Assembly: GCF_002807685.1 (NCBI RefSeq)
Contig: NZ_PEAX01000001.1
Location: forward strand, 496,001 to 560,000
Direction: 5' to 3'
DNA length: 64,000 nucleotides
Source of the DNA: Neoalteromonas flava
GTDB taxonomy: Bacteria; Pseudomonadota; Gammaproteobacteria; Enterobacterales; Alteromonadaceae
Numbering within the stretch: the stretch's first letter is position 1; every line of letters begins with the position of its first letter. Under the pieces are notes generated by a model. The model had not been told where the DNA came from. It worked only from the letters and a program-made list of their open reading frames with translations, and did no database searches. Shown in pieces: positions 44,255 to 53,148 of this stretch. A program made the translations under genes and the position numbers.

Positions 44255-44440
44255 ATGAAAGTATTTTTTGTGTTACTAGGATTGGGAATTACAATTGTGT
44301 CACTCACGCACGGTTTCTTCTCTGATATCAATATGCTTCATAGCTTGCTAGTGCATCCAATCACCGTGTTATTCGGGCTGTTGTTTGTTGCGCTTGGCTT
44401 GAAAGGCGCTAAAAAAACCAAATTACAAAGAAATGATTAA
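44255..44440 (+). CDS. Small two-helix membrane protein in the metal module
   Basis: 61 residues from ATG 44255, chosen because AGAGGA lies seven bases upstream; an in-frame ATG at 44231 would include that site. Two hydrophobic stretches (MKVFFVLLGLGITIVSLTHG and HPITVLFGLLFVALGLKGAK) with a basic tail. No family recognised. First gene under the CadR-type promoter at 44154. It may assist the CDF transporters or be a metal-stress membrane peptide. Confidence 0.65.
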   Translation: MKVFFVLLGLGITIVSLTHGFFSDINMLHSLLVHPITVLFGLLFVALGLKGAKKTKLQRND

Positions 44441-44446
44441 GAAGGC

Positions 44447-44477
44447 TTGACCCTATACCATGTATAGACTTTATGCT
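44447..44477 (+). promoter_or_regulatory. MerR-type promoter/operator 2
   Basis: TTGACC (44447-44452), 19-base spacer, TATGCT (44472-44477). The spacer holds the perfect dyad CTATAC-CAT-GTATAG (44453-44467). It begins seven bases after the small membrane gene and drives the short CDF gene at 44507. Its close likeness to promoter 1 points to the same regulator, CadR. Confidence 0.85.
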
Positions 44478-44506
44478 GTGTCTAAATAATAGCGCTGGGG
44501 GGCAAT

Positions 44507-45136
44507 ATGAGTGGATGTGGATGCGAAGTCACGATTAATGATAAATCACAAAAACGTGTACTTTATTGGCTATTAGCTATCAATGCTGCCATGTTCATCA
44601 TTGAGCTAGCCGCAGGGCTGTTGGCTGATTCCACGGCATTAATCGCTGACTCAATGGATATGCTTGCAGATGCCGTTGTATATGCCATTGGGATTTATGC
44701 CGTGGGTAAATCCATTATTCACAAAGCCAAGGCAGCCAAAGTCAGTGGGTATTTTCAATTAATGCTTGGCATGATTATTCTCATCGACATTATTCGTCGC
44801 TCGATTATGGGTAGCGAGCCGGTGTCCTATCTTATGATGGGAATGGGAGCAGTAGCCTTGGTGGCAAACGTGATTTGTTTATTGATCATTCGCAAGCACA
44901 AAGACGGTGATGTAAACATGCGAGCCAGTTGGATATTTTCTGCCAATGACGTGGTTGCCAATATGGGCGTGATTGCAGCAGGTGCATTAGTGCTATGGCT
45001 TGATAGTCGCTTGCCAGATTTAATCATTGGAATGATTGTTTCAATCGTTGTGCTACGTGGTGCTTGGATGATACTCAAAGACGCCACACAAGAATTAAAT
45101 GCAAATCAAAATGTGAAAACATTATCAGGAGGCTAG
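44507..45136 (+). CDS. Short CDF-type cation transporter
   Basis: 209 residues with an N-terminal Cys motif MSGCGCEV and about six membrane helices; no cytoplasmic C-terminal domain, so shorter than normal CDF proteins (about 300). Helix 2 has ADSMDMLADAVVYAIG, with Asp in place of the usual His ligand; helix 5 has FSANDVVANMGVI. These are recognisable CDF metal-site positions with altered residues. It likely exports a divalent metal such as Zn, Cd or Pb. Under the second MerR-type promoter; the DUF3703 gene follows after two bases. Confidence 0.78.
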   Translation: MSGCGCEVTINDKSQKRVLYWLLAINAAMFIIELAAGLLADSTALIADSMDMLADAVVYAIGIYAVGKSIIHKAKAAKVSGYFQLMLGMIILIDIIRRSIMGSEPVSYLMMGMGAVALVANVICLLIIRKHKDGDVNMRASWIFSANDVVANMGVIAAGALVLWLDSRLPDLIIGMIVSIVVLRGAWMILKDATQELNANQNVKTLSGG

Positions 45137-45138
45137 CC

Positions 45139-45510
45139 GTGACTTTTTATCAAGCAGCTAAACCATTTGTACAAGAAAAGCTTAACGCATATTCGAACGC
45201 GCTTTCCGAAGGTAGAGCTAAAGACGCATTTCAACACTTAGAAGATGTGCATGTCATTGGACAACATTCCACAAGACTTCATTGTGTGGCGCATTATTAC
45301 ATGCTCAAACACGGACTCAAACATGGCGATGTAAAAGAATGCTTAGGTCAAATCTTAAGGCTTATCGGCGCATTTACAAAAACTGCCGTAGGTTTTATTC
45401 CAAATGGTAATACAGGCGGTGCTAACATTAGCCCATTCAAACCGCTACCTATCAGCCAAAGTAACCAAATAATATTAGATAAGATCAAGCATGCACAGTC
45501 ACAATCATAG
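45139..45510 (+). CDS. DUF3703-type protein of a metal-resistance cluster
   Basis: 123 residues, soluble. GTG 45139 is the start, six bases after AGGAGG. HxxDVHVIGQHSTRLHCVAHY and YMLKHGLKHGDVKECLGQIL give a His-rich first half; GFIPNGNTGGANISPFKPLP follows, a block I associate with DUF3703 proteins found beside CDF and Czc genes. Function is unknown; conserved His and Cys might bind metal. It overlaps the following CzcD-like gene by 20 nt. A longer reading starting at 45064 would run into the upstream gene and lacks a ribosome binding site. Confidence 0.7.
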   Translation: MTFYQAAKPFVQEKLNAYSNALSEGRAKDAFQHLEDVHVIGQHSTRLHCVAHYYMLKHGLKHGDVKECLGQILRLIGAFTKTAVGFIPNGNTGGANISPFKPLPISQSNQIILDKIKHAQSQS

Positions 45511-46402
45511 TCATCACCACAATCACTCACACGGGGGTGAAGCATCCAAACGCATCGGTTGGGCGTTTTTTCTTAATGTGGTCTTTACCATCATCGAGTT
45601 TATTGGTGGTTGGCTCACCAATAGCACGGCCATTATGGCCGATGCGGTGCATGACTTAGGCGATAGCTTGTCAATCGGCACGGCATGGGGCTTAAACAAA
45701 CTGAGTGATAAAGAGGCTAACAAGACTTTTTCATATGGCTATAAGCGCTTTTCATTACTAGGTGCATTAATCAATGGACTGGTTTTGATTACAGGCTCGG
45801 TATGGATTTTGTTTGAAGCCATTCCGCGTTTATCTAACCCTGAAATGCCGCAAGCTGAAGGTATGTTGCTGCTATCCATTTTTGGTATTACCGTCAACGG
45901 TTTTGCCGCTTACAAACTGAGCGGTGGCAGTACGCTTAACGAAAAAGTGCTTAACTGGCATTTGTTAGAGGATGTACTGGGTTGGGTAGCAGTGCTCATT
46001 GTGTCGATTGTGCTGATGTTTAAGCCTTGGGCGATACTCGATCCGATACTATCGATTGGTTTTACACTCTTTATCTTATTTAACGTAGGCCGTAATCTAA
46101 AAGAGACCGTACTATTGTTTTTGCAGGCCACACCCGATAAGAAGCAATTAGAAGAGGTGCGCAATATTTTATTACAAAGTGATAACGTGGACAGTGTGCA
46201 TCATTTCCACATTTGGTCACTTGACGGTGAGCACAATGTGATGACTGCACATATACAGTTAACGCAGAATATTTCATTGCAAACCATGAGCGAGTTAAAA
46301 GAGGCGCTTAGAGCGTCTCTCGCTGATTATGATTTTGTGCATACAACCATTGAATTTGAATTTGCTGATGAGGCGTGCAGAGATGAGGCAGATGCGCTTT
46401 AG
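45491..46402 (+). CDS. czcD: CDF cation exporter, CzcD/ZitB type
   Basis: 303 residues. His-rich N-terminus (MHSHNHSHHHNHSHGGEA), six membrane helices with STAIMADAVHDLGDSLSIG in helix 2 and HLLEDVLGWVAVLIVS in helix 5 (H/D metal sites), and a C-terminal cytoplasmic domain (about 210-300) with VDSVHHFHIWSLDGEHNVMT. This is the complete CDF layout; Zn, Co and Cd are the usual substrates, exchanged for protons at the inner membrane. Starts inside the DUF3703 gene end. It closes the first half of the module; the czcCBA half begins 92 nt later. Confidence 0.92.
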   Translation: MHSHNHSHHHNHSHGGEASKRIGWAFFLNVVFTIIEFIGGWLTNSTAIMADAVHDLGDSLSIGTAWGLNKLSDKEANKTFSYGYKRFSLLGALINGLVLITGSVWILFEAIPRLSNPEMPQAEGMLLLSIFGITVNGFAAYKLSGGSTLNEKVLNWHLLEDVLGWVAVLIVSIVLMFKPWAILDPILSIGFTLFILFNVGRNLKETVLLFLQATPDKKQLEEVRNILLQSDNVDSVHHFHIWSLDGEHNVMTAHIQLTQNISLQTMSELKEALRASLADYDFVHTTIEFEFADEACRDEADAL

Positions 46403-46429
46403 CAGTACAACAAGTAACAGCAAGATTCG

Positions 46430-46450
46430 TGCACAGATAAGTCGTGTGCA
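46430..46450 (+). promoter_or_regulatory. Inverted repeat TGCACA-N9-TGTGCA, possible operator
   Basis: Perfect 6-bp arms in the 92-nt gap between the CDF gene and the His-rich protein gene, 45 nt before the latter's ATG. It may mark a second regulated promoter for the czc half. No MerR-type 19-bp spacer is seen here. Confidence 0.3.
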
Positions 46451-46494
46451 TTATGCTATGCTTCGCAATATAAACTATGGAAGAACAGTAATAG

Positions 46495-46893
46495 ATGTTT
46501 AAAACAAAAGCGACGAGTTATTTAGTGATCATGCTGATGTTATGTCAGTCGTTCACGGCTGTCGCCAGTCTATTGGACTTTCATTCGCTTGATGTTACGC
46601 ATTTGTCTGAAGTACATAATCATGATGAGCACGACGGCCATCATCCTCATGCACTCATTGCGCCTGACAATGCTCAGCCGTCGCAGAATGCTTCTGCTTC
46701 AGACGATAATTTCCACAATCCAGCAGATTGCCATCACTGCGGACATTGCCATGGCTCTCATACTCAGTGGGTAGGGGATGCATCAAGTCTCAAACCATTT
46801 TTAGTCAACGAAGGTCACGCCTTTTTCTACCTGTCAAAAGTCATTGACGCCCCAATCTCGCGCTTGCTTAGGCCACCCAAATACACCTCCTAG
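46495..46893 (+). CDS. His-rich exported protein preceding czcCBA
   Basis: 132 residues. Signal peptide (about 1-25, LVIMLMLCQSFTAVASL), then a His/Asp-rich stretch (HNHDEHDGHHPHALI), and a Cys/His cluster NPADCHHCGHCHGSHTQW. The rest has no recognised fold. Proteins of this sort (DUF2946-like or simply His-rich) often sit just before czcC and may buffer periplasmic metal. The initiation region has no strong Shine-Dalgarno sequence. The gap to czcC is 67 nt. Confidence 0.65.
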   Translation: MFKTKATSYLVIMLMLCQSFTAVASLLDFHSLDVTHLSEVHNHDEHDGHHPHALIAPDNAQPSQNASASDDNFHNPADCHHCGHCHGSHTQWVGDASSLKPFLVNEGHAFFYLSKVIDAPISRLLRPPKYTS

Positions 46894-46960
46894 TTATCTC
46901 AAATCTTGGCTCGCTATCTTGATAGCGGGAAATATTTTTTGACATAGTAGGATGTAAACA

Positions 46961-48316
46961 ATGACATTTTTATCATTGAAACGCTCGGTGCGCACCTGTG
47001 CCTTGAGCGTATGTAGTATGGCTGTTTTTGCGTATTTGCCTGCCCATGCGCAAATGCAAAGCAACAGCGAAACAAGGTCAATTAGCTTAGAAAGTGCCAT
47101 CAAGCGCACCTTGGCAAATGCACCTTATTTGCATGAATTTGCCTTTAAGCAGCAAGCGCTCGTAGGTGAGTTAAAAACAGCAGCACTTAAACCTGAATTA
47201 AACGCCGGTATTGAGCTTGAAAACTTTTTGGGTACTGGTGAGGTCTCTGGCATAAAAGAAACCGAGCTTACCTTGAGCTTATCGTCGGTGATTGAGTTTG
47301 GAGACAAACTGCAAGCGCGAAGTGACTTTACTAGCGCCAAATCACAAGTGATTGATGCACAAAAGCAAATCCGCACTTTGGATATCCTCGCTGAGGTCAC
47401 CCGACGCTATGTGGATGCGTTGGCGCAGCAAGCCTTAATTGAAGCGTATGAAGAAGCACAAGCATTAGCGATATACACTTATCAATCGGTTGCAAAACGT
47501 GTTGAAGCAGGCGCATCCCCCGCGTTTGAACAACAACGCGCCGATGCGGCACTGGCGCGTGCAAGACTTGATGTACTCACGGCCAAACAAACCCATGTGG
47601 GGATGATAAAAAGCCTCGCCATTATGTGGGGCGAGCAAGCACCGCGCTTTACTAAAGTGGAAGGCAATTTGTTTGCATTGTCAGCATCGCCCTCTCTTTC
47701 GGTTTTATTTGAGCAAGTTTCCAATAGTCCAAACATTGATGTGTTTGCACAGGAATATCGACTGCAAGAGGCGCAAGTCAGGCTAGCGCAATCGGCCAAT
47801 CAAGCTGACTTGAATTGGACAGCGGGCATTCGGCGTATAAACGGTATTGATGAAACCGCCTTTGTGGCAGGGGTCAGCATGCCCTTGTTTGCTAGCGAGC
47901 GAAACTTGGGCGAGTACGAGCAACAAAAAGCAGTGCTTGATCAAATAGACCAACAACGACAAGGCGCTGCCTTAGCCCTTTATCACCAACTCAATACGGC
48001 GCTCATGGCAAGGAATAATGCACTGCTTAATGTACAAACATTGCAAGGTGCAATTATTCCTCCACTTGAGCAAGCCTTGACACTGGTGGAGCAGGCTTAC
48101 CTTGATGGTCGCTTTAGCTACCTTGAGTGGGTGAGTACGCGTCAAGAACTGCTTGATGCAAAACAAGCCCTTATTCACTCAGCAAGACAAGCCCATCAGC
48201 GAGCCGCTGATATTGAATCGTTAACGGCAACGCCGTTATCTAGCACTTCGGCAACATCGGCGCAGTCTGCTTTACCCACATCATCAGTCCCTAATTTTCA
48301 GCGAGTGTCAAAATGA
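46961..48316 (+). CDS. czcC: Outer-membrane efflux protein, TolC/CzcC family
   Basis: 451 residues. Signal peptide (about 1-30, ending AHAQM). Two long helical repeats of the outer membrane efflux protein family: ISLESAIKRTLANAPYLHEF, RYVDALAQQALIEAYEEAQA, KRVEAGASPAFEQQRADAAL, and AYLDGRFSYLEWVSTRQELL. The G-x-x-x-x-x-E/Q...A pattern is standard CzcC. It forms the outer channel of the tripartite pump. It overlaps the adaptor gene by 4 nt. Confidence 0.9.
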   Translation: MTFLSLKRSVRTCALSVCSMAVFAYLPAHAQMQSNSETRSISLESAIKRTLANAPYLHEFAFKQQALVGELKTAALKPELNAGIELENFLGTGEVSGIKETELTLSLSSVIEFGDKLQARSDFTSAKSQVIDAQKQIRTLDILAEVTRRYVDALAQQALIEAYEEAQALAIYTYQSVAKRVEAGASPAFEQQRADAALARARLDVLTAKQTHVGMIKSLAIMWGEQAPRFTKVEGNLFALSASPSLSVLFEQVSNSPNIDVFAQEYRLQEAQVRLAQSANQADLNWTAGIRRINGIDETAFVAGVSMPLFASERNLGEYEQQKAVLDQIDQQRQGAALALYHQLNTALMARNNALLNVQTLQGAIIPPLEQALTLVEQAYLDGRFSYLEWVSTRQELLDAKQALIHSARQAHQRAADIESLTATPLSSTSATSAQSALPTSSVPNFQRVSK

Positions 48317-49254
48317 AACGTTCAACACTAACCATCACTATTTTATCCTCATGCAGAGCTGCCTTATTGGTAAGCGCATTACTCATTTCTTTTGCTGCCA
48401 TCAGTGGCGAGGGCGACCATGACGATGAGAAAAAAGATGAGCATCGCAATGAGTTTGTAACCATGACCCCAGAAATGGCAGCACAAGTGGGTGTAACGAC
48501 GCAAGCGGTAAGTGCAGGCACCCTTAACATTACCAAGACGGTGTATGGTAATGTTGTGACCGATCCTGCCTCGCTCAGTCATATTCGCGCCAGATTTGAT
48601 GGCGTGGTCACACGCGTCAATGCTAATTTAGGCGACAAGGTAAAAAAAGGTGCGGCACTGGCTGTAGTTGAATCCAATGAAAGCCTTAAAAGCTATTCAC
48701 TTACCGCCCCCTTTGCTGGCACCGTCATTGCCAGACATGCGAACGAAGGTGAATTGTCTAATGGACAAGTGCTCTTCTCTTTAGCGAATTACGACGGCGT
48801 TTGGGCGCAGCTTAAAGTGTTTCCCAATCAACTGCGTACAGTCGCAGAGCAACAGGCTGTGCAACTCACACTAGCCGATTCAACATTTGATACCGTTATC
48901 AGTCATATCTTGCCCTCACCCGATGAGCAACCTTACGTACTTGCTTACGCCAAAATTGACAATACGTCCGGACATTGGCCGGTTGGTGCTGCTGTTTTAG
49001 GCAGTATCACGATTGATACGCTTGATGTTTCTATGATGTTACCCAAAGCAGCGATACAAGAATACGAAGGAAACACCGTGGTCTTTGTTAAAAAGGGTGA
49101 TGAATATCACCCTGAGCCTGTCAGGCTAGGGAAACAAGACGCTGATAACATTCAAGTATTAAGCGGTATTGCAGTATCGGATGTAGTGGTTGTGAACAAC
49201 AGTTTTCTGTTTAAAGCCGACTTGGAAAAATCGGAGGCAGGACATGATCATTAA
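48313..49254 (+). CDS. czcB: Periplasmic adaptor of a heavy-metal RND pump (CzcB-like)
   Basis: 313 residues, signal/anchor segment at about 12-32 (AALLVSALLISFAAISGEGD). Barrel-sandwich hybrid halves: RFDGVVTRVNANLGDKVKKG and YSLTAPFAGTVIARHANEGE; beta-barrel and membrane-proximal domains follow (LPKAAIQEYEGNTVVFVKKG). A D/E/H-rich linker (GEGDHDDEKKDEHRNE) after the signal region may bind metal. It links CzcA to CzcC. Length is somewhat short for the family because the coiled-coil hairpin is minimal. Confidence 0.9.
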   Translation: MKRSTLTITILSSCRAALLVSALLISFAAISGEGDHDDEKKDEHRNEFVTMTPEMAAQVGVTTQAVSAGTLNITKTVYGNVVTDPASLSHIRARFDGVVTRVNANLGDKVKKGAALAVVESNESLKSYSLTAPFAGTVIARHANEGELSNGQVLFSLANYDGVWAQLKVFPNQLRTVAEQQAVQLTLADSTFDTVISHILPSPDEQPYVLAYAKIDNTSGHWPVGAAVLGSITIDTLDVSMMLPKAAIQEYEGNTVVFVKKGDEYHPEPVRLGKQDADNIQVLSGIAVSDVVVVNNSFLFKADLEKSEAGHDH

Positions 49255-49332
49255 TCATCTGAACTTTCCAATCCAACGCATAAATGCTTGCCTTGCTGAT
49301 AGTGATGGCCATTGCGATAGAGGAGCACTTGT

Positions 49333-52300
49333 ATGATTGAATCCATATTAAGGACCTCCATAGAGCGCAAAGGTTTGGTGCTGATGCTGACCTTTTTGGT
49401 GATGGGGTTGGGCTTTTTCAGTTATAACAAACTGCCCATTGACGCAGTACCTGATATCACCAATGTGCAAGTGCAAATCAATACCCAAGCAACAGGCTAC
49501 TCACCGCTTGAGACCGAGCAGCGCATTACCTTTGTGGTAGAAACTGCGCTAGCAGGCTTACCTAATCTATCTTACACCCGTTCGTTGTCGCGCTATGGTT
49601 TATCGCAAGTCACGGTGGTGTTTGATGAAGGCACCGACCTGTACTTTGCGCGCAACCTTATCAATACCAAATTAGGTGCGATAAAAAGTCAACTGCCGCA
49701 AGGTTTAGAGCCAGAAATGGGACCAATTGCCACTGGCCTCGGCGAGATATTCATGTACACCCTTCGCGCCGAACAAAACGCTCAGCAAGAAAATGGCGAG
49801 GCCTATGATGCTATGGCTCTGCGAGAAATCCATGATTGGATTGTAAAACCGCAGCTCTCATTAGTAAAAGGCGTTACTGAGGTTAATGCTATCGGGGGCT
49901 ATGTAAAACAATATCATGTGAACCCTGAGCCACTCAAAATGCTCAACTTTGGGGTAAGTCTTGCTGATGTTCATGAAGCCTTAGCGCGCAATAATGCCAA
50001 TCAAGGGGCAGGCTTTATCGAGCGTAATGGGCAGCAAATACTGATTCGTTCGCAAGGGCAGTTACAGACCATTAGCGATATTGAAAACGTGGTGGTCAAA
50101 CGCGTTAATTCGATTCCTGTTATGGTGAAAGACATTGGCAGCGTGGCAATTGGCAAAGAGCTTCGAACCGGCGCAGCAACGCAAGAAGGGGTAGAGACCG
50201 TGCTGGGCACCGCGATGATGATTGTGGGCGGTAATTCCCGCGCTGTCGCACAAGCAGTCGCTGACAAGGTAGATGACATACAGGCAAGCCTGCCCACTGG
50301 GATCGTGATTGACCCGGTCTATGACCGAACAAAGCTTGTTGATAAAGCGATTGATACAGTGCAAAAAAACCTCGTAGAAGGCGCATTACTGGTCATTGTG
50401 GTGCTCTTTGTATTGCTGGGTAATATTCGTGCGGCGCTTATTACTGCCGCTGTAATTCCGCTTGCGATGCTCGCCACCGTCACGGGCATGGTCAATTATG
50501 GTGTATCGGCTAATTTGATGAGCCTAGGCGCACTGGATTTTGGCCTGATTGTCGATGGCGCTGTGATTATTGTAGAAAACTGCATTAGGCGATTATCCGA
50601 AGCCCAAAAGCGCACAGGTGGCGTGTTGCCACTAAAAGAGCGCCTAGAGTTGGTCTTTCAAGCCACGAATGAGGTGATACGGCCTAGTTTGTTTGGTGTG
50701 CTCATCATCACGGTCGTGTACATTCCGCTGTTTTCATTAACTGGCGTAGAAGGCAAGATGTTCCATCCCATGGCCGCGACCGTCATTATGGCACTGCTTG
50801 CAGCGATGGTGTTCTCAATCACCATTGTGCCTGCGGCGGTTGCCATGTTTATGACAGGTAAAGTCAGTGAAAAAGAAAGCCCTATCATTTTATTGGGCAA
50901 GTCGGTGTATCGACCTATCTTGCGCGGCGCACTTAAATTCAGATGGTTTGTCTTGGCGGGCGCGGCATCACTTGTGGTGGTCAGCGTTGTAATGGCAACG
51001 CGACTGGGCACGGAGTTTATTCCGCAGCTTGATGAAGGCGATATTGCCCTTCATGCTATGCGCATCCCCGGCACGGGGATTGAACAAGCCGTGTCGATGC
51101 AAAAAACACTTGAAGATAAAATCATGAGCTATCCGCAAGTGAAAACCGTGTTTGCCAAAACCGGCACAGCCGAGGTAGCGACCGATGCTATGCCGCCTAA
51201 TGTGACCGACACCTTTGTGATGTTACATCCACGTGATGAATGGCCTAACCCCAATCTCTCGAAAGCCGAATTTGTCGAAATGTTAGAGCAAGACTTACAA
51301 GGAGTGGCAGGTAATAACTATGAGTTCACCCAACCCATTCAGATGCGTTTCAACGAATTGATAAGCGGCGTCCGCTCAGATTTAGGCATCAAAGTATTTG
51401 GGGATGATTTAGATACCTTAGTCGCCTCGGCTAACGACATACTTCGTGTGTTGCAGTCCATTGATGGCGCAGCAGACGCACGACTTGAACAAGTCGACGA
51501 TATCCCTTTATTTACTATTAATCCCAAGCCCATTGCTCTGGCGCGATATGGCTTAGATGTGACGGATTTGCAGACGTGGTTAGCATCAGCAGTAGGGGGC
51601 AATAGTGCAGGGCTGATATTTGAGGGAGACCGTCGTTTTGAATTAATGGTGCGCTTTGATGAGCAAACGCGAAGTAATTTAGAGGCAATTGGGAATATTC
51701 CTATTACGATACCCGATGGCGGTTTTGTGCCTTTGTCGGAGGTGGCTGAATTAGCTTATTCGACCGTCCCTAATCAAATTAGCCGAGAAAATGGTAAGCG
51801 ACGAGTAGTCGTCACCGCCAATGTGCGTGATCGCGATTTGGGCAGCTTTGTTGATGAAGCTAAAACCCAAATAGCTGAACAAGTAGATTTGCCAGCAGGC
51901 TACTGGCTCGACTATGGCGGCACCTTTGAACAGTTGGAAAGCGCGAGTCAGCGATTATCTCTGGTGGTGCCTGCCACCTTGTTCGTCATCTTGGTGCTGT
52001 TAGTGGTGGTGTTTGGCTCGCTGCGAGATGCGATTATTATATTTACCGGTGTTCCGCTTGCATTGACGGGCGGGGTGTTCTCACTATGGCTAAGGGACAT
52101 GCCATTGTCGATATCCGCAGGCGTGGGGTTTATCGCGCTTTCTGGTATTGCGGTGCTAAATGGTCTTGTGATGTTGTCGTTTATAAAGCAACAATTTGAA
52201 GAAACAGGGGACCTCATCACGTCTATTGTTGAAGGGGCCATTACGCGATTGCGTCCTGTTTTGATGACCGCACTTGTCGCCAGTCTCGGCTTTATTCCAA

Positions 52301-52446
52301 TGGCTTTGAATGTTGGTACAGGGGCTGAAGTGCAAAGACCGTTAGCGACGGTGGTCATTGGTGGCATAATTTCTTCAACTTTGCTAACGCTGATTGTGTT
52401 GCCTGTGTTGTACAGGATAGCCCATAACAAGAATATGGATAGTTAA
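49333..52446 (+). CDS. czcA: Heavy-metal RND efflux pump, CzcA/CusA family
   Basis: 1037 residues, 12 membrane helices with two large periplasmic loops. N-terminal MLTFLVMGLGFFSYNKLPID, AVPDITNVQVQINTQATGYS, SLETEQ-like and SLSRYGLSQVTVVFDEGTDL. Helix 4 has GALDFGLIVDGAVIIVENC; DFGxxxD is the proton-relay motif of the Zn/Co/Cd (HME1) branch, distinguishing it from Cu/Ag CusA. Ends with LATVVIGGIISSTLLTLIVL. GAGGAG precedes ATG 49333; 78 nt separate it from czcB. A terminator-like hairpin follows at 52454. Confidence 0.94.
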   Translation: MIESILRTSIERKGLVLMLTFLVMGLGFFSYNKLPIDAVPDITNVQVQINTQATGYSPLETEQRITFVVETALAGLPNLSYTRSLSRYGLSQVTVVFDEGTDLYFARNLINTKLGAIKSQLPQGLEPEMGPIATGLGEIFMYTLRAEQNAQQENGEAYDAMALREIHDWIVKPQLSLVKGVTEVNAIGGYVKQYHVNPEPLKMLNFGVSLADVHEALARNNANQGAGFIERNGQQILIRSQGQLQTISDIENVVVKRVNSIPVMVKDIGSVAIGKELRTGAATQEGVETVLGTAMMIVGGNSRAVAQAVADKVDDIQASLPTGIVIDPVYDRTKLVDKAIDTVQKNLVEGALLVIVVLFVLLGNIRAALITAAVIPLAMLATVTGMVNYGVSANLMSLGALDFGLIVDGAVIIVENCIRRLSEAQKRTGGVLPLKERLELVFQATNEVIRPSLFGVLIITVVYIPLFSLTGVEGKMFHPMAATVIMALLAAMVFSITIVPAAVAMFMTGKVSEKESPIILLGKSVYRPILRGALKFRWFVLAGAASLVVVSVVMATRLGTEFIPQLDEGDIALHAMRIPGTGIEQAVSMQKTLEDKIMSYPQVKTVFAKTGTAEVATDAMPPNVTDTFVMLHPRDEWPNPNLSKAEFVEMLEQDLQGVAGNNYEFTQPIQMRFNELISGVRSDLGIKVFGDDLDTLVASANDILRVLQSIDGAADARLEQVDDIPLFTINPKPIALARYGLDVTDLQTWLASAVGGNSAGLIFEGDRRFELMVRFDEQTRSNLEAIGNIPITIPDGGFVPLSEVAELAYSTVPNQISRENGKRRVVVTANVRDRDLGSFVDEAKTQIAEQVDLPAGYWLDYGGTFEQLESASQRLSLVVPATLFVILVLLVVVFGSLRDAIIIFTGVPLALTGGVFSLWLRDMPLSISAGVGFIALSGIAVLNGLVMLSFIKQQFEETGDLITSIVEGAITRLRPVLMTALVASLGFIPMALNVGTGAEVQRPLATVVIGGIISSTLLTLIVLPVLYRIAHNKNMDS

Positions 52447-52453
52447 ATCATTA

Positions 52454-52496
52454 AAAGCGCTTTGTGTAAGAGACACGAGGCGCTTTCTTTATTTTT
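52454..52496 (+). terminator. Rho-independent terminator after czcA
   Basis: AAAGCGC (52454-52460) pairs with GCGCTTT (52480-52486), with an inner TGTGT/ACACG helix, followed by a T-rich tract (CTTTATTTTT). It ends the metal-resistance transcript. Confidence 0.75.
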
Positions 52497-53148
52497 AGTC
52501 TAGTCACCGAAATTAATCAAAGTAACTTTTTAATTATTTTTTCAACTTTGGTCTCAAGACAATCCTGCTTAATTCAAAAAAGCTAAATTCTATTTACCTA
52601 TTTCGTATTTGCCGATGCGACAGCTCTTTTATAAATCAAGTCTGACTGACCGCTCCAGCAGTAAAGCAAGCTTTCTTTGAGAGAGAAATGACCGCATTTG
52701 GCACGGAACGAACACACAAATTAATAAATAATCGATCAAAATTAGAATATCTTGAGATTCCGGTTTGTCTCAAAAGCTCCAATTTGTTTTCAACAAAATT
52801 TTAGAGTGTTTCTTTATTGGTAAGTGTCCGCTTTGCACGATAAGCAGATCCTAGGTTTTAAATTAACTCAGTGTCTGCAAAACGTACAAACTAACCATAG
52901 CCCTTCTCAAGTCGAACGTCCGCTTTCGCCCTCATTGCCGACATACAACGAACTATTCGGTTTATGGCTCGTTGTTGACATTCAGTTGTCAACGCATAAA
53001 CGGCTGCGTCACAAACGAACCAGACCTTTGCTTTTGCAGAGATGAGAATCTGAATTTGGCACACCGCAGGAATTGGTTTTAACGGTCACGAACTTCCTTA
53101 ATTTGTGTAAAGCTAACTGCCAGTATATGCTCTTTAACTTCTCATTTT
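52497..53148. other. Gene-free right flank of the metal module
   Basis: About 650 nt, AT-rich in its first half, with no convincing gene. It contains GTCCGCTTT at 52826-52834 and 52918-52926, and the related ATGACCGCATTTGGCAC near 52688. These resemble the CGCTTT hairpin at 43645 on the other side of the module. Frames with stop codons throughout suggest decayed or non-coding sequence. Confidence 0.5.

Noticed and set aside
45064-45138. Longer N-terminus for the DUF3703 protein
   Set aside because: It would overlap the CDF gene and has no ribosome binding site, whereas GTG 45139 follows AGGAGG at the right distance.
51948-52430. 160-codon antisense frame in czcA
   Set aside because: Covered by conserved CzcA membrane helices; its composition mirrors the opposite strand.
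52824-53045. 73-codon frame in the gap after czcA
   Set aside because: No start signal or family likeness; it overlaps the repeated GTCCGCTTT words and reads as non-coding.
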